Below are positions 35,620 to 43,237 of a stretch of 64,000 bases of DNA, piece by piece. The position numbers and the translations under genes were made by a program. Position 1 is the stretch's first letter. Each line of letters opens with the position of its first letter. Under the pieces are notes generated by a model that did not search any database, was not told the DNA's origin, and saw nothing but the letters and a program-made list of their open reading frames with translations. This stretch comes from Tanticharoenia sakaeratensis NBRC 103193 (GTDB lineage: Bacteria > Pseudomonadota > Alphaproteobacteria > Acetobacterales > Acetobacteraceae), in NCBI RefSeq assembly GCF_000963885.1, contig NZ_BALE01000004.1:1-64000 (forward strand), in the 5' to 3' direction.

Positions 35620-36621
35620 ATGAGTGCGCCCCGACATCCTTGCTCCGTACGTGTGCTCATGATGCAGCGCGACGAAGGGCCGTTGTTGCTGTCCTGGTTC
35701 AGTCATTATGCCCGTCTGTTCGGCATGGACAGGCTGACGGTCATGGATAACGGCTCCCGCGACCCGCTGACCCTGCATGTGCTGGCGCAGGCCGAGGCGC
35801 GCGGCGCCCTCATCGACAGGCGTCACTCGGGCCCTGAGGATTTCCAGGCGAAAGGCCTGCATTTTGCGCGTGTGATCCGGAGCTGGGATGCGGATCCCGG
35901 CATCGCCGGAACCTATGACATGGCGCTGCCGGTTGACTGTGACGAGTTCATTGCAGCCGTCGATGCGGACCGGATTTCGACCGCAACCGAGGCGGTTCAC
36001 GATGCCCTGGCCGAGGTCGCCCATGAAAAACGGGCCCTGCGTCTCGAACTGTCGCTGTTCAACGTGCCCGACCGTCCGGGCTGGTTCGCGGTCGATCCGG
36101 ATTTCTGCAAGGGCGCCATCCCCGCAGGCGGCGTCGATCTGATCGACAATGGCCAGCACATGCCCAACTCCGCCCTCGAACCCGGCTTCGCCGCTACGCG
36201 ACTGACTTACCTGCACTGGCACAACCGCCCCTTCGACGAAATGCGTGAACGGGCCCGACAGAAGATCGGCACGTCCCTGATCGATCCGACCGACGATTCT
36301 GATCTCAGGCGCTATGCCATGGTCAGGCAGGCGCCCGGGCGGCATCTGCTGCCCGTGCTGCTGCGCGATGCACAATGGTATCGCGCGCGTTATGACGACT
36401 CGCTGCGGCTGTTCGTCCCGGAGGGCGCAGCACCCGGAGGCGCCGCATTGCCCGGCGAGACCGGATCGCCCGTGATCGAGGATCGCCGCGGGCGCCGTAC
36501 ATGGTCCGACACGGCCTATCTCGCGGCGAACAGCGATGTCGCGAACTACCCTCTTGGGCCGCTGCATCATTTCCTGCGATATGGCTGGGCCGAGGGGCGG
36601 CTCGAGCGGCCTTCGGCCTGA
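35620..36621 (+). CDS. Glycosyltransferase, GT2/GT92-like
   Basis: A 333-residue protein. ATG 35620 has AAGGAGGG about 11 bases upstream; the longer frame from 35416 is antisense to the neighbour. The N-terminal domain opens with VRVLMMQRDEGPLLLSWFSH and has a DCDEF motif after LPVDCDEFIA, typical of the Glyco_tranf_2_4/GT92-type family that makes surface polysaccharides or modifies cell-wall glycans. The middle includes LTYLHWHNRPFDEM. The last 90 residues have an extra module ending in LGPLHHFLRYGWAEGRL. It is divergent from the dual-GT2 gene, so a surface-glycan locus is likely. Precise reaction unknown. Confidence 0.8.
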   Translation: MSAPRHPCSVRVLMMQRDEGPLLLSWFSHYARLFGMDRLTVMDNGSRDPLTLHVLAQAEARGALIDRRHSGPEDFQAKGLHFARVIRSWDADPGIAGTYDMALPVDCDEFIAAVDADRISTATEAVHDALAEVAHEKRALRLELSLFNVPDRPGWFAVDPDFCKGAIPAGGVDLIDNGQHMPNSALEPGFAATRLTYLHWHNRPFDEMRERARQKIGTSLIDPTDDSDLRRYAMVRQAPGRHLLPVLLRDAQWYRARYDDSLRLFVPEGAAPGGAALPGETGSPVIEDRRGRRTWSDTAYLAANSDVANYPLGPLHHFLRYGWAEGRLERPSA

Positions 36622-36622
36622 C

Positions 36623-36640
36623 GGGTCATAAAACTTTCAC
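36623..36640 (+). promoter_or_regulatory. Pho box upstream of pstC
   Basis: GGGTCATAAAACTTTCAC matches the E. coli Pho box CTGTCATAAAACTGTCAC at 15 of 18 positions, including both TCA cores. It lies about 95 bases before pstC and directly after the glycosyltransferase stop codon. PhoB binding here is inferred. Confidence 0.8.
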
Positions 36641-36734
36641 AGATGGCGGCAATCACGCGCGGTTGTGCGGGCAGTGACCAGTCGCTAGAGCCGGAACCGA
36701 TCATGATCACTCTCCTGCAAGCCGGGGCCATGCC

Positions 36735-37682
36735 TTGACCCACGACCGCGATGCCTCGTCGCTCGGCCGCCATTCCCGGTCGGATCAGATCTTCCAGATC
36801 CTGCTGGCCTGCTGCGCGGCAGCGGTCCTGCTGACGCTGGGCGGCCTCGTCCTGACCATGGCCTTCGGCGGTACGCGCGCCTTCGAGACATTCGGTCCGG
36901 GATTCGTCTGGCACAACGTCTGGAACCCCGTCTCCAATACCTACGGCGCGCTCGCCCCGCTGTTCGGCACGCTGATCACGACCATCATCGGCGTCGCGCT
37001 GGCACTCCCGCTCGCCTTCGGGACCGCGTTCTGGCTGACGACGATGGCACCGCCGCGGATCGGCGAGATCGTCGGCACCGCTGTCCAGCTTCTGGCCGCG
37101 GTGCCTTCGATCATCTTCGGCATGTGGGGCCTGTTCGTCATCAAGCCCATCATGGCGCGCGACATCCAGCCGTTCCTGACCCACCATCTGGGGCATGTGC
37201 CCGTCGTGCGGCAGATCGTCCATGGCGCACCGTTCGGCTACGGCCTCATGACGGGCGGCATCGTCCTTGCCGTGATGATCACGCCGTTCATTGCAGCCGT
37301 CATGCGCGACGTCTTCATGGCGACCCCGCCCATGCTGCGCGAGAGCGCGTTCGGGCTGGGGGCCACGCGATGGGAAGTCATGCGGCAGGTGACACTTCCC
37401 TGGTCGCGGGCCGGCGTCATAGGCGGCATCGTGCTCGGCATGGGACGCGCGCTTGGCGAGACGATGGCCGTCACGTTCGTCATCGGTGATTCCAACCGGA
37501 TCGGCTGGTCGCTGTTCGCCCCGGCCAACACGGTCGCATCCCTGATCGCGCTCGAATTTCCCGAAAGCCCGGCCGGCAGCATCAAGCTCGCCTCCCTGCT
37601 GGCGCTCGGCTTCATCCTGATGCTGCTGTCGTTCGCAAGTCTCGCCGTCGCACGACTGCTCCTGCGGGAGCGCACGGCGTGA
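36735..37682 (+). CDS. pstC: Phosphate ABC transporter permease PstC
   Basis: A 315-residue inner-membrane permease of the high-affinity phosphate importer. Six main helices are visible, including ILLACCAAAVLLTLGGLV and FGTLITTIIGVALALPLAFG. The EAA-type cytosolic loop is ESAFGLGATRWEVMRQVTL. Start is TTG 36735; the ATG at 36730 is in another frame and runs into a stop, and no in-frame ATG lies nearby. The Pho box at 36623 controls it. The stop overlaps the pstA GTG as GTGA. Confidence 0.95.
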   Translation: MTHDRDASSLGRHSRSDQIFQILLACCAAAVLLTLGGLVLTMAFGGTRAFETFGPGFVWHNVWNPVSNTYGALAPLFGTLITTIIGVALALPLAFGTAFWLTTMAPPRIGEIVGTAVQLLAAVPSIIFGMWGLFVIKPIMARDIQPFLTHHLGHVPVVRQIVHGAPFGYGLMTGGIVLAVMITPFIAAVMRDVFMATPPMLRESAFGLGATRWEVMRQVTLPWSRAGVIGGIVLGMGRALGETMAVTFVIGDSNRIGWSLFAPANTVASLIALEFPESPAGSIKLASLLALGFILMLLSFASLAVARLLLRERTA

Positions 37683-38530
37683 GTGCCGCGATGTCCTCCC
37701 GCGCGGCCGCGCGCAGACGCACGGACCGGATCGCGACGGTCTTCAGCATCGCGATGACGGGCATCGTCCTGCTGATGCTGGCCTCGATCCTGTGGACATT
37801 GATCAGTCACGGAATCCGCGGGTTGTCATGGCAGGTGATCGTGCGACCCATGGGGCCCCCGGGCTCGGACGCGGGCCTTGCCAATGCCATCGTCGGCAGC
37901 CTGATCCAGACGGGCGTCGCACTCCTGCTCGCGACGCCGATCGGCCTCGGGTGTGGCATCTATCTGGCCGAATATGGCGCGGGCAACCGGTTTGCCTCCG
38001 CCGTGCGGTTCGTCTCCGACGTGCTGCTGTCGGCGCCTTCGATCCTGATCGGCCTGTTCGTCTACCTGGTGCTCGTTGCGCCGACCGGTCGTTTTTCAGG
38101 GTTTGCCGGCAGTGTGGCGCTGGCGATCCTGGCCGTTCCGATCATCGTGCGCACGACCGAGGACATGCTGCGCCTCGTGCCGGTCTCGATGCGCGAGGCG
38201 GGCGCCGCACTCGGCGCGACGCGCTGGCGCGTGACGCTGTCCCTGAGCCTGCGTGCGGCCCGGCCGGGCGTGCTGACGGGCATTCTTCTCGCCGTCGCGC
38301 GTATGAGCGGCGAGACGGCGCCGCTTCTGTTCACGTCGCTCGGTAACGCCAACTGGTCGTTCGACCTGTCGCGCCCGATGGCATCCATGCCGCTTGCCAT
38401 CTACCAGTATGCGGGTGCCGCCTATGAAGACTGGGTGCAGCTCGCCTGGACGGGCGCGATGCTGGTGACGCTCGGTGTGCTTGCGATCAACATCGTCGTG
38501 CGGTTCGGTTTCGGACGGACGAAAGCATGA
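37679..38530 (+). CDS. pstA: Phosphate ABC transporter permease PstA
   Basis: A 283-residue permease partner of PstC. The segments [19 protein letters not shown] and [20 protein letters not shown] are membrane helices; [17 protein letters not shown] is the ATPase-docking loop. GTG start at 37679 overlaps the pstC stop (GTGA), and its own TGA overlaps the pstB ATG, so pstC-pstA-pstB are translationally coupled. Length is normal for the family. It forms the PstSCAB importer with pstS, which here lies after phoR rather than first. Confidence 0.95.
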   Translation: MSAAMSSRAAARRRTDRIATVFSIAMTGIVLLMLASILWTLISHGIRGLSWQVIVRPMGPPGSDAGLANAIVGSLIQTGVALLLATPIGLGCGIYLAEYGAGNRFASAVRFVSDVLLSAPSILIGLFVYLVLVAPTGRFSGFAGSVALAILAVPIIVRTTEDMLRLVPVSMREAGAALGATRWRVTLSLSLRAARPGVLTGILLAVARMSGETAPLLFTSLGNANWSFDLSRPMASMPLAIYQYAGAAYEDWVQLAWTGAMLVTLGVLAINIVVRFGFGRTKA

Positions 38531-39330
38531 ACGCCTATTCGATGACGGGATCCACGATGGACGCCACGATGACTGCGGACGCGGCTCTGTCCGTCCGCAA
38601 CCTCAGCTTCTTCTATGGGCAGACAGAGGCTCTCAAGAACATCACGCTCGACTTTCCCAAAGGCTGCGTGACCGCGATGATCGGCCCGTCGGGCTGCGGC
38701 AAATCGACGCTGCTGCGCGTGTTCAACCGCATGTATGACCTCTATCCCGGCCAGCGTGCGACCGGCGAGGTCATGTTCGATGGCGTGAACCTGCTGGAGT
38801 CCGGCGTCGATCTGAACCAGCTCCGGGCTCGCATCGGCATGGTCTTCCAGAAGCCGACCCCGTTTCCGATGTCGATCTACGACAACATCGCATTCGGCGT
38901 GAGGCTGCACGAGCGGCTGTCGCGCCGCGACATGGACCATCGGGTGGAAGAGGTCCTGACCCGTGTCGCCCTGTGGTCCGAGGTGCGGGATCGTCTGCGC
39001 AGCCCGGCATCCGGCCTGTCGGGCGGCCAGCAGCAGCGCCTGTGCATCGCGCGCAGCATCGCAACCAAGCCCGAAGTGCTGCTTCTGGACGAGCCGACAT
39101 CCGCCCTCGATCCGATCTCGACCGCCCGTATCGAAGAGCTGCTCGACGAACTGAAGGATCATTTCACGATCGCCATCGTGACGCACAACATGCAGCAGGC
39201 GGCCCGCTGCGCCGATCAGGTCGCATTCTTCTATCTGGGAGAGCTGATCGAGATGGACAGCGCCGATCGCCTCTTCACGGCGCCGCGCCTGAAGCAGACG
39301 CAGGATTACATCACCGGCCGGTTCGGCTGA
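38527..39330 (+). CDS. pstB: Phosphate ABC transporter ATPase PstB
   Basis: A 267-residue ATPase. Walker A is [12 protein letters not shown], the signature is [15 protein letters not shown], and Walker B with catalytic Glu is [13 protein letters not shown]; the H-loop His is in [13 protein letters not shown]. The first 20 or so residues are extra; ATG 38527 is the coupled start (ATGA), though internal Met codons at 38542 or later are possible. It energises PstC-PstA. The phoU gene follows after 20 bases. Confidence 0.96.
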   Translation: MNAYSMTGSTMDATMTADAALSVRNLSFFYGQTEALKNITLDFPKGCVTAMIGPSGCGKSTLLRVFNRMYDLYPGQRATGEVMFDGVNLLESGVDLNQLRARIGMVFQKPTPFPMSIYDNIAFGVRLHERLSRRDMDHRVEEVLTRVALWSEVRDRLRSPASGLSGGQQQRLCIARSIATKPEVLLLDEPTSALDPISTARIEELLDELKDHFTIAIVTHNMQQAARCADQVAFFYLGELIEMDSADRLFTAPRLKQTQDYITGRFG

Positions 39331-39350
39331 AGATCGGGGAGCAGGCGGGC

Positions 39351-40061
39351 ATGGTACGCAACGGCACACACACGGTCAAAAGCTACGAGCAGGAACTCGG
39401 GCAGCTGCGCGCGATGGTGGCCCGGATGGGCGGCATCGTCGAAAGCCAGGTCGCCCGGGCCCTGTCCGCGGTCGCCGAGCATGACGGCGATGCCGCACGC
39501 CTTGTCCCCGAGCAGGACCCCGAGGTGGATGCGCTCGAGCGTGACGTCGAGGCGCTGGCCATCCGTCTCCTCGCCCTGCGCGCGCCGATGGCGGGAGACC
39601 TGCGGGAGATCGTCACGGCTATGAAGATGACCGGCGATCTCGAACGGATCGGCGACTATGCGGCGTCGATCGCGCGGCGTTCGCTGCGTTTCGATCTCGC
39701 GGACGGGCGCATCTCGTTGTCCGGCCTGCGGAGCATGGGACGTCTCGTTCAGGAGAACCTCCGTCGCGCGATCGACGCCGCGACGCAGCAGGACGCCGAT
39801 CGGGCGATGGAAGTCTGGCATTCCGATCAGGCGGTCGACGACTATTACACGGCGCTGTTCCGTTCGCTGGTGACCTACATGATGGAAGACCCGCGGAATA
39901 TCGGGCCCTGCACGCATCTTCTGTTCATCGCCAAGAATCTCGAGCGGATCGGCGATCACGCGACCAACATCGCCGAGCGCGTCTACTACTCCGTGACAGG
40001 CGACAACATGACGGGTTCACGGCCGCGCGGGACGGGAACATCTTCCGTGGATGCGTCATGA
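39351..40061 (+). CDS. phoU: Phosphate signalling regulator PhoU
   Basis: A 236-residue, all-helical protein with two PhoU repeats, each with the metal-binding motif E/DxxxD: MTGDLERIGDYA and AKNLERIGDHATNIAE. PhoU links the transporter to PhoR, keeping the regulon off when phosphate is plentiful. Start ATG 39351 has GGGGAGCAGG upstream and 20 bases separate it from pstB; the longer frame runs through pstB and is ignored. Its stop overlaps the phoB ATG (ATGA). Confidence 0.95.
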   Translation: MVRNGTHTVKSYEQELGQLRAMVARMGGIVESQVARALSAVAEHDGDAARLVPEQDPEVDALERDVEALAIRLLALRAPMAGDLREIVTAMKMTGDLERIGDYAASIARRSLRFDLADGRISLSGLRSMGRLVQENLRRAIDAATQQDADRAMEVWHSDQAVDDYYTALFRSLVTYMMEDPRNIGPCTHLLFIAKNLERIGDHATNIAERVYYSVTGDNMTGSRPRGTGTSSVDAS

Positions 40062-40774
40062 GCGGAACGACTGCCGTTGCCCGGGCGCAGGGCCTGGTCC
40101 TCGTCGTCGAGGACGATCCGGCACTGCGCGTGATGCTGCGCTACAACCTCGAGAAGCTCGGCTATCGCGCTGAGGTGGCGGAAGACGGTGAGGAGGCCTT
40201 GGCCGCGCTCGATCGTGGTCGCCCTGACGTGGTGCTGCTGGACTGGATGCTGCCCGGCATTTCGGGTCTGGATGTGTGCCGCGCCATCCGCGAACGTCCC
40301 AACCTGCGGGACGTGCCGGTCATCATGCTGACCGCGCGGACGGAAGAGCAGGACACGATCCGGGGTCTCGATACGGGTGCCGACGACTATCTGACCAAGC
40401 CCTGCAGCATCGAGGCGCTGGACGCACGGCTGCGCGCGCTCCTGCGGCGCGCCACGACGACTTATGAGGTCCTGACCTTCGAGACCGTACGTCTCGATCC
40501 GGAAACGCATCGCGCCGAGCGCGGCGGCCGCCGGCTGGCGCTGGGCCCCACCGAATTCAAGCTGCTCGACTTCTTCATGCGCAATCCGCGCCGCGTCTTC
40601 TCGCGCGAGGACCTGCTGCGGCGGATCTGGGGCGGCAACATCCATGTGGAACTGCGGACGATCGACGTGCACATCCGCCGTCTGCGCAAGGCGCTGAACG
40701 GACCGGGAGAGGCCGACATCGTGCGGACCGTGCGCGCGGCCGGCTATGCGCTCGATGATGCGCCGACGGACTGA
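40058..40774 (+). CDS. phoB: Phosphate response regulator PhoB
   Basis: A 238-residue OmpR-type response regulator. The receiver domain carries VVEDDPALR, the phosphoacceptor Asp in VLLDWMLPG, Thr/Lys in IMLTARTEE and YLTKPCS. The winged-helix DNA-binding domain covers about 135-235, ending in DVHIRRLRKALNGPG...YALDDAPTD. It activates genes with Pho boxes, such as those at 36623 and 42006. The gene is coupled to phoU by ATGA and phoR follows closely. Confidence 0.96.
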   Translation: MSGTTAVARAQGLVLVVEDDPALRVMLRYNLEKLGYRAEVAEDGEEALAALDRGRPDVVLLDWMLPGISGLDVCRAIRERPNLRDVPVIMLTARTEEQDTIRGLDTGADDYLTKPCSIEALDARLRALLRRATTTYEVLTFETVRLDPETHRAERGGRRLALGPTEFKLLDFFMRNPRRVFSREDLLRRIWGGNIHVELRTIDVHIRRLRKALNGPGEADIVRTVRAAGYALDDAPTD

Positions 40775-40781
40775 GAATGAC

Positions 40782-40912
40782 ATGAGCGCTCCGAGGATCC
40801 GCGCCTGAGCGGCACGCTGATCTGGTGTGCGGCCGCGACCGGATGGGGGGCGGTATGCGCCGTCGCCGGGGCTGCGATCGCGCATCTCCGATGGGCGCCC
40901 CGCGTCGCCAGC
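40782..40912 (+). pseudogene. phoR: Probable 5' end of phoR split by a frameshift
   Basis: An ATG at 40782, 8 bases after the phoB stop, opens MSAPRIRA and then hits TGA at 40806. In the next frame the sequence from 40805 reads LSGTLIWCAAATGWGAVCA, a clear membrane helix, and runs without stop into the PhoR frame at 40913. That second frame has no ATG, GTG or TTG before 40913. Adding one C at the CC of 40804-40805 joins ATG 40782 to the helix and the rest of PhoR. Either a real one-base deletion or a sequencing error is possible. Confidence 0.6.
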
Positions 40913-42004
40913 ATGATCGAGGAACAGGTGATCGTGCCGTCCGGCGAAATGCTGATCGGGCTGGTGCCGGCGGCCGTCGTGCTGGTCGATGTGCATGGCA
41001 GGGTGCTTCATGCCAACGTCGAGGCCCGCTCGCAGTATGGCGATGCGCTGGGTGCGGTCATGCGCGCACCGGAAGCCCATCGCGCGACGGCAACCCTTCC
41101 GCCCGGCGGCAGCGCCCATGCGACGCTCGCGCTCGATGTGCCGGTCCAGAGGGTGGTGCAGGCGTCTTTCCGGGTCCTGCCGCTGGAAGACGATGGTGTG
41201 GACTGGGGCGCCGCGCGCATGATCGTCGTGCTGGTCGACCGGACGGAAGCGCACGCCATCGCCCGGATGCGGACCGATTTCGTCGCCCATGCGAGCCATG
41301 AGCTGCGCACGCCGCTTGCCTCGCTGAGCGGCTTCATCGAGACCCTGCGCGGACCTGCGGCAGACGATCCGGAGGCGCAACGGCAGTTCCTCGACATCAT
41401 GGCGGCCCAGGCCCAGCGGATGCAGCGCCTGATCGATCGCCTGCTGTATCTCTCCCGGGTGCAGGTTCTCGAACACCAGCGCCCGCGCGATGTGGTCGAT
41501 GCGGAAGACGTGCTCGATCGTGTGCTCGATGAAACGGCGATGCTCCTGCGCGGGCGGCCGCTTCTCCTCGATCTGCAGACGCCCGAGACACCGTTGCGCG
41601 TCCATGGCGAGGAAGACCAGATCGTCCAGGTTCTGCTGAATCTCGTGGAAAACGCGATGAAATACGCGGGCGGCCCCACTGCGGGCCGCAGGCGGGACGG
41701 GCTCGTGACCATCAGTGTCTTCGCCCGCGAGGCCGGACGGGACAATGACCGCTGGCCCACCCATTCCGGCGTGCTGTTCGGCGTCTCCGACGACGGCATC
41801 GGGATCGCGCCCCAGCACCTGCCGCGCCTGACCGAACGTTTCTACCGTGTCGGCGGCAAACAGACAGGGGACGCCCCCCAGCCGGGAACGGGGCTTGGCC
41901 TTTCCATCGTCAAGCATATCGTCGATCGTCATGGCGGGCGGCTCGTGATCGAGAGCGAGCCCGGACGCGGCACGACGTGTCTCGTCTGGCTGCCTGCGGC
42001 CTGA
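40913..42004 (+). CDS. phoR: Phosphate sensor histidine kinase PhoR (frame from the first available Met)
   Basis: A 363-residue kinase as read from ATG 40913. It holds a PAS-like region (about 15-105), HisKA with the phosphoacceptor His in HASHELRTPLASL, and the ATPase domain with N box NLVENAMKYA, G1 DDGIGIA, F box RFYRV and G2 GTGLGLSI. As read it lacks the membrane helix that tethers PhoR to the inner membrane; that helix is encoded upstream in the same frame (40805-40912) but without a usual start codon. The true protein probably begins at 40782 before a frameshift. PhoR phosphorylates PhoB under phosphate limitation. Confidence 0.85.
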   Translation: MIEEQVIVPSGEMLIGLVPAAVVLVDVHGRVLHANVEARSQYGDALGAVMRAPEAHRATATLPPGGSAHATLALDVPVQRVVQASFRVLPLEDDGVDWGAARMIVVLVDRTEAHAIARMRTDFVAHASHELRTPLASLSGFIETLRGPAADDPEAQRQFLDIMAAQAQRMQRLIDRLLYLSRVQVLEHQRPRDVVDAEDVLDRVLDETAMLLRGRPLLLDLQTPETPLRVHGEEDQIVQVLLNLVENAMKYAGGPTAGRRRDGLVTISVFAREAGRDNDRWPTHSGVLFGVSDDGIGIAPQHLPRLTERFYRVGGKQTGDAPQPGTGLGLSIVKHIVDRHGGRLVIESEPGRGTTCLVWLPAA

Positions 42005-42005
42005 A

Positions 42006-42023
42006 CTGTCACAAAACGATCAT
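42006..42023 (+). promoter_or_regulatory. Pho box upstream of pstS
   Basis: CTGTCACAAAACGATCAT matches the Pho box consensus at 14 of 18 positions. It begins just after the phoR stop and about 110 bases before the pstS start, so pstS probably has its own PhoB-controlled promoter. Confidence 0.7.
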
Positions 42024-42131
42024 GCAACGGCCACTCGCGGGCCGTCGGGCGGCGCGATAGAGAAGCGCCAGCCGGACCGGGCGGCCTTTGCCCGATCCGA
42101 ATCGTCGCCGCCCTATGGAGGGATCTCCCCG

Positions 42132-43139
42132 ATGAAGACGCGCCTGTTCTCGACCTCGACCCTGTGCGCGCTCGCGCTGTGCGCCGCCACGACGGCCCAT
42201 GCGCAGAGCGTGACCGGCGCCGGATCGAGCTTCGCCGCTCCGATCTATCAGGCCTGGGGCCACAGCGCGCAAGGCACGACCGGCGTTGCCGTGAATTACC
42301 AGAGTGTCGGCTCGAGCGCCGGCCAGAACCAGGTGATCGCGCGGACGGTCGATTTCGGTGCGTCCGACAAGCCCATGGCGGCCGACGGTCTGGCCAAGAA
42401 CAAGCTCTTTCAGTTCCCGACCGTCATGGGCGGCATCGTGGTCGTCGTGAACGTGCCGGGTGTCGAGCCCGGCAAGCTGCGTCTGGACGGCGAGACGCTC
42501 GCCGGCCTGTTCGACGGCGACATCACCGAATGGGACGACGACAAGATCAAGGCGCTGAACCCCGGCCTGAAGCTGCCGGACACCCCCGTTGCCCCCGTGC
42601 ACCGCGCGGATGGCTCGGGCACGAGCTTCGTGTTCACGTCCTACCTGTCGAAGATGTCGCCGGAGTGGAAGCAGAAGCTGGGTGCTGGCACCTCCATCGC
42701 ATGGCCGGGCGGCGCGGGCGCTCATGGCAATGATGGCGTAGCCGCGACCGTGCGCGATACCGAAGGCGGCATCGGCTACGTCGAATATGCCTATGCCGCG
42801 AACAACCACCTGAATGCGGCCCAGCTCAGGAACCAGGCCGGCCACTTCGTGACGGCCGATCTCAAGAGCTTCTCGGCGGCGGCCTCCGCTGCCGATTGGA
42901 CGCATGCCGACCATTACGCCGTCGACCTGCTCGACACGGCAGGCGAGAGCGCCTGGCCGATCATGACGGCGACCTTCGTTCTGGTGCCGACCAACCCGTC
43001 GGATGCAGCCCAGGGCGCCGCCGTGCAGAAGTTCTTCGCATGGGGCCTGAAGTCCGGCGATGCGGATGCAACCAGACTCGACTACGTGCCGCTGCCGGCT
43101 TCGGTGAAGGCGGACGTGCTGGCGCAGTGGCCGCACTGA
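42132..43139 (+). CDS. pstS: Phosphate-binding periplasmic protein PstS
   Basis: A 335-residue exported phosphate-binding protein. The signal peptide is MKTRLFSTSTLCALALCAAT with cleavage near AHA-QS. The mature protein has family motifs: VTGAGSSFAAPIYQAWG, DFGASDKPM, HRADGSGTSFVF and a C-terminal phosphate-site region (LDTAGESAWPIMTATFVLVP). GGAGGG lies upstream of the ATG. It is last in the Pho cluster with its own Pho box and a downstream hairpin, consistent with high expression of the binding protein relative to the membrane parts. Confidence 0.97.
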   Translation: MKTRLFSTSTLCALALCAATTAHAQSVTGAGSSFAAPIYQAWGHSAQGTTGVAVNYQSVGSSAGQNQVIARTVDFGASDKPMAADGLAKNKLFQFPTVMGGIVVVVNVPGVEPGKLRLDGETLAGLFDGDITEWDDDKIKALNPGLKLPDTPVAPVHRADGSGTSFVFTSYLSKMSPEWKQKLGAGTSIAWPGGAGAHGNDGVAATVRDTEGGIGYVEYAYAANNHLNAAQLRNQAGHFVTADLKSFSAAASAADWTHADHYAVDLLDTAGESAWPIMTATFVLVPTNPSDAAQGAAVQKFFAWGLKSGDADATRLDYVPLPASVKADVLAQWPH

Positions 43140-43153
43140 ACAGACCAGCCGCA

Positions 43154-43182
43154 CGCGCCGTGAACACGGCGCGACGGATTTT
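43154..43182 (+). terminator. Terminator after pstS
   Basis: Perfect 9-bp inverted repeat CGCGCCGTG (43154-43162) and CACGGCGCG (43165-43173), followed by a short ATTTT. It sits 14 bases after the pstS stop. Confidence 0.7.
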
Positions 43183-43237
43183 CAACAGGGCGTAAAACGT
43201 GACACTCTTCGGGCGGAATCCTGCCGGAGAGTGTCGC

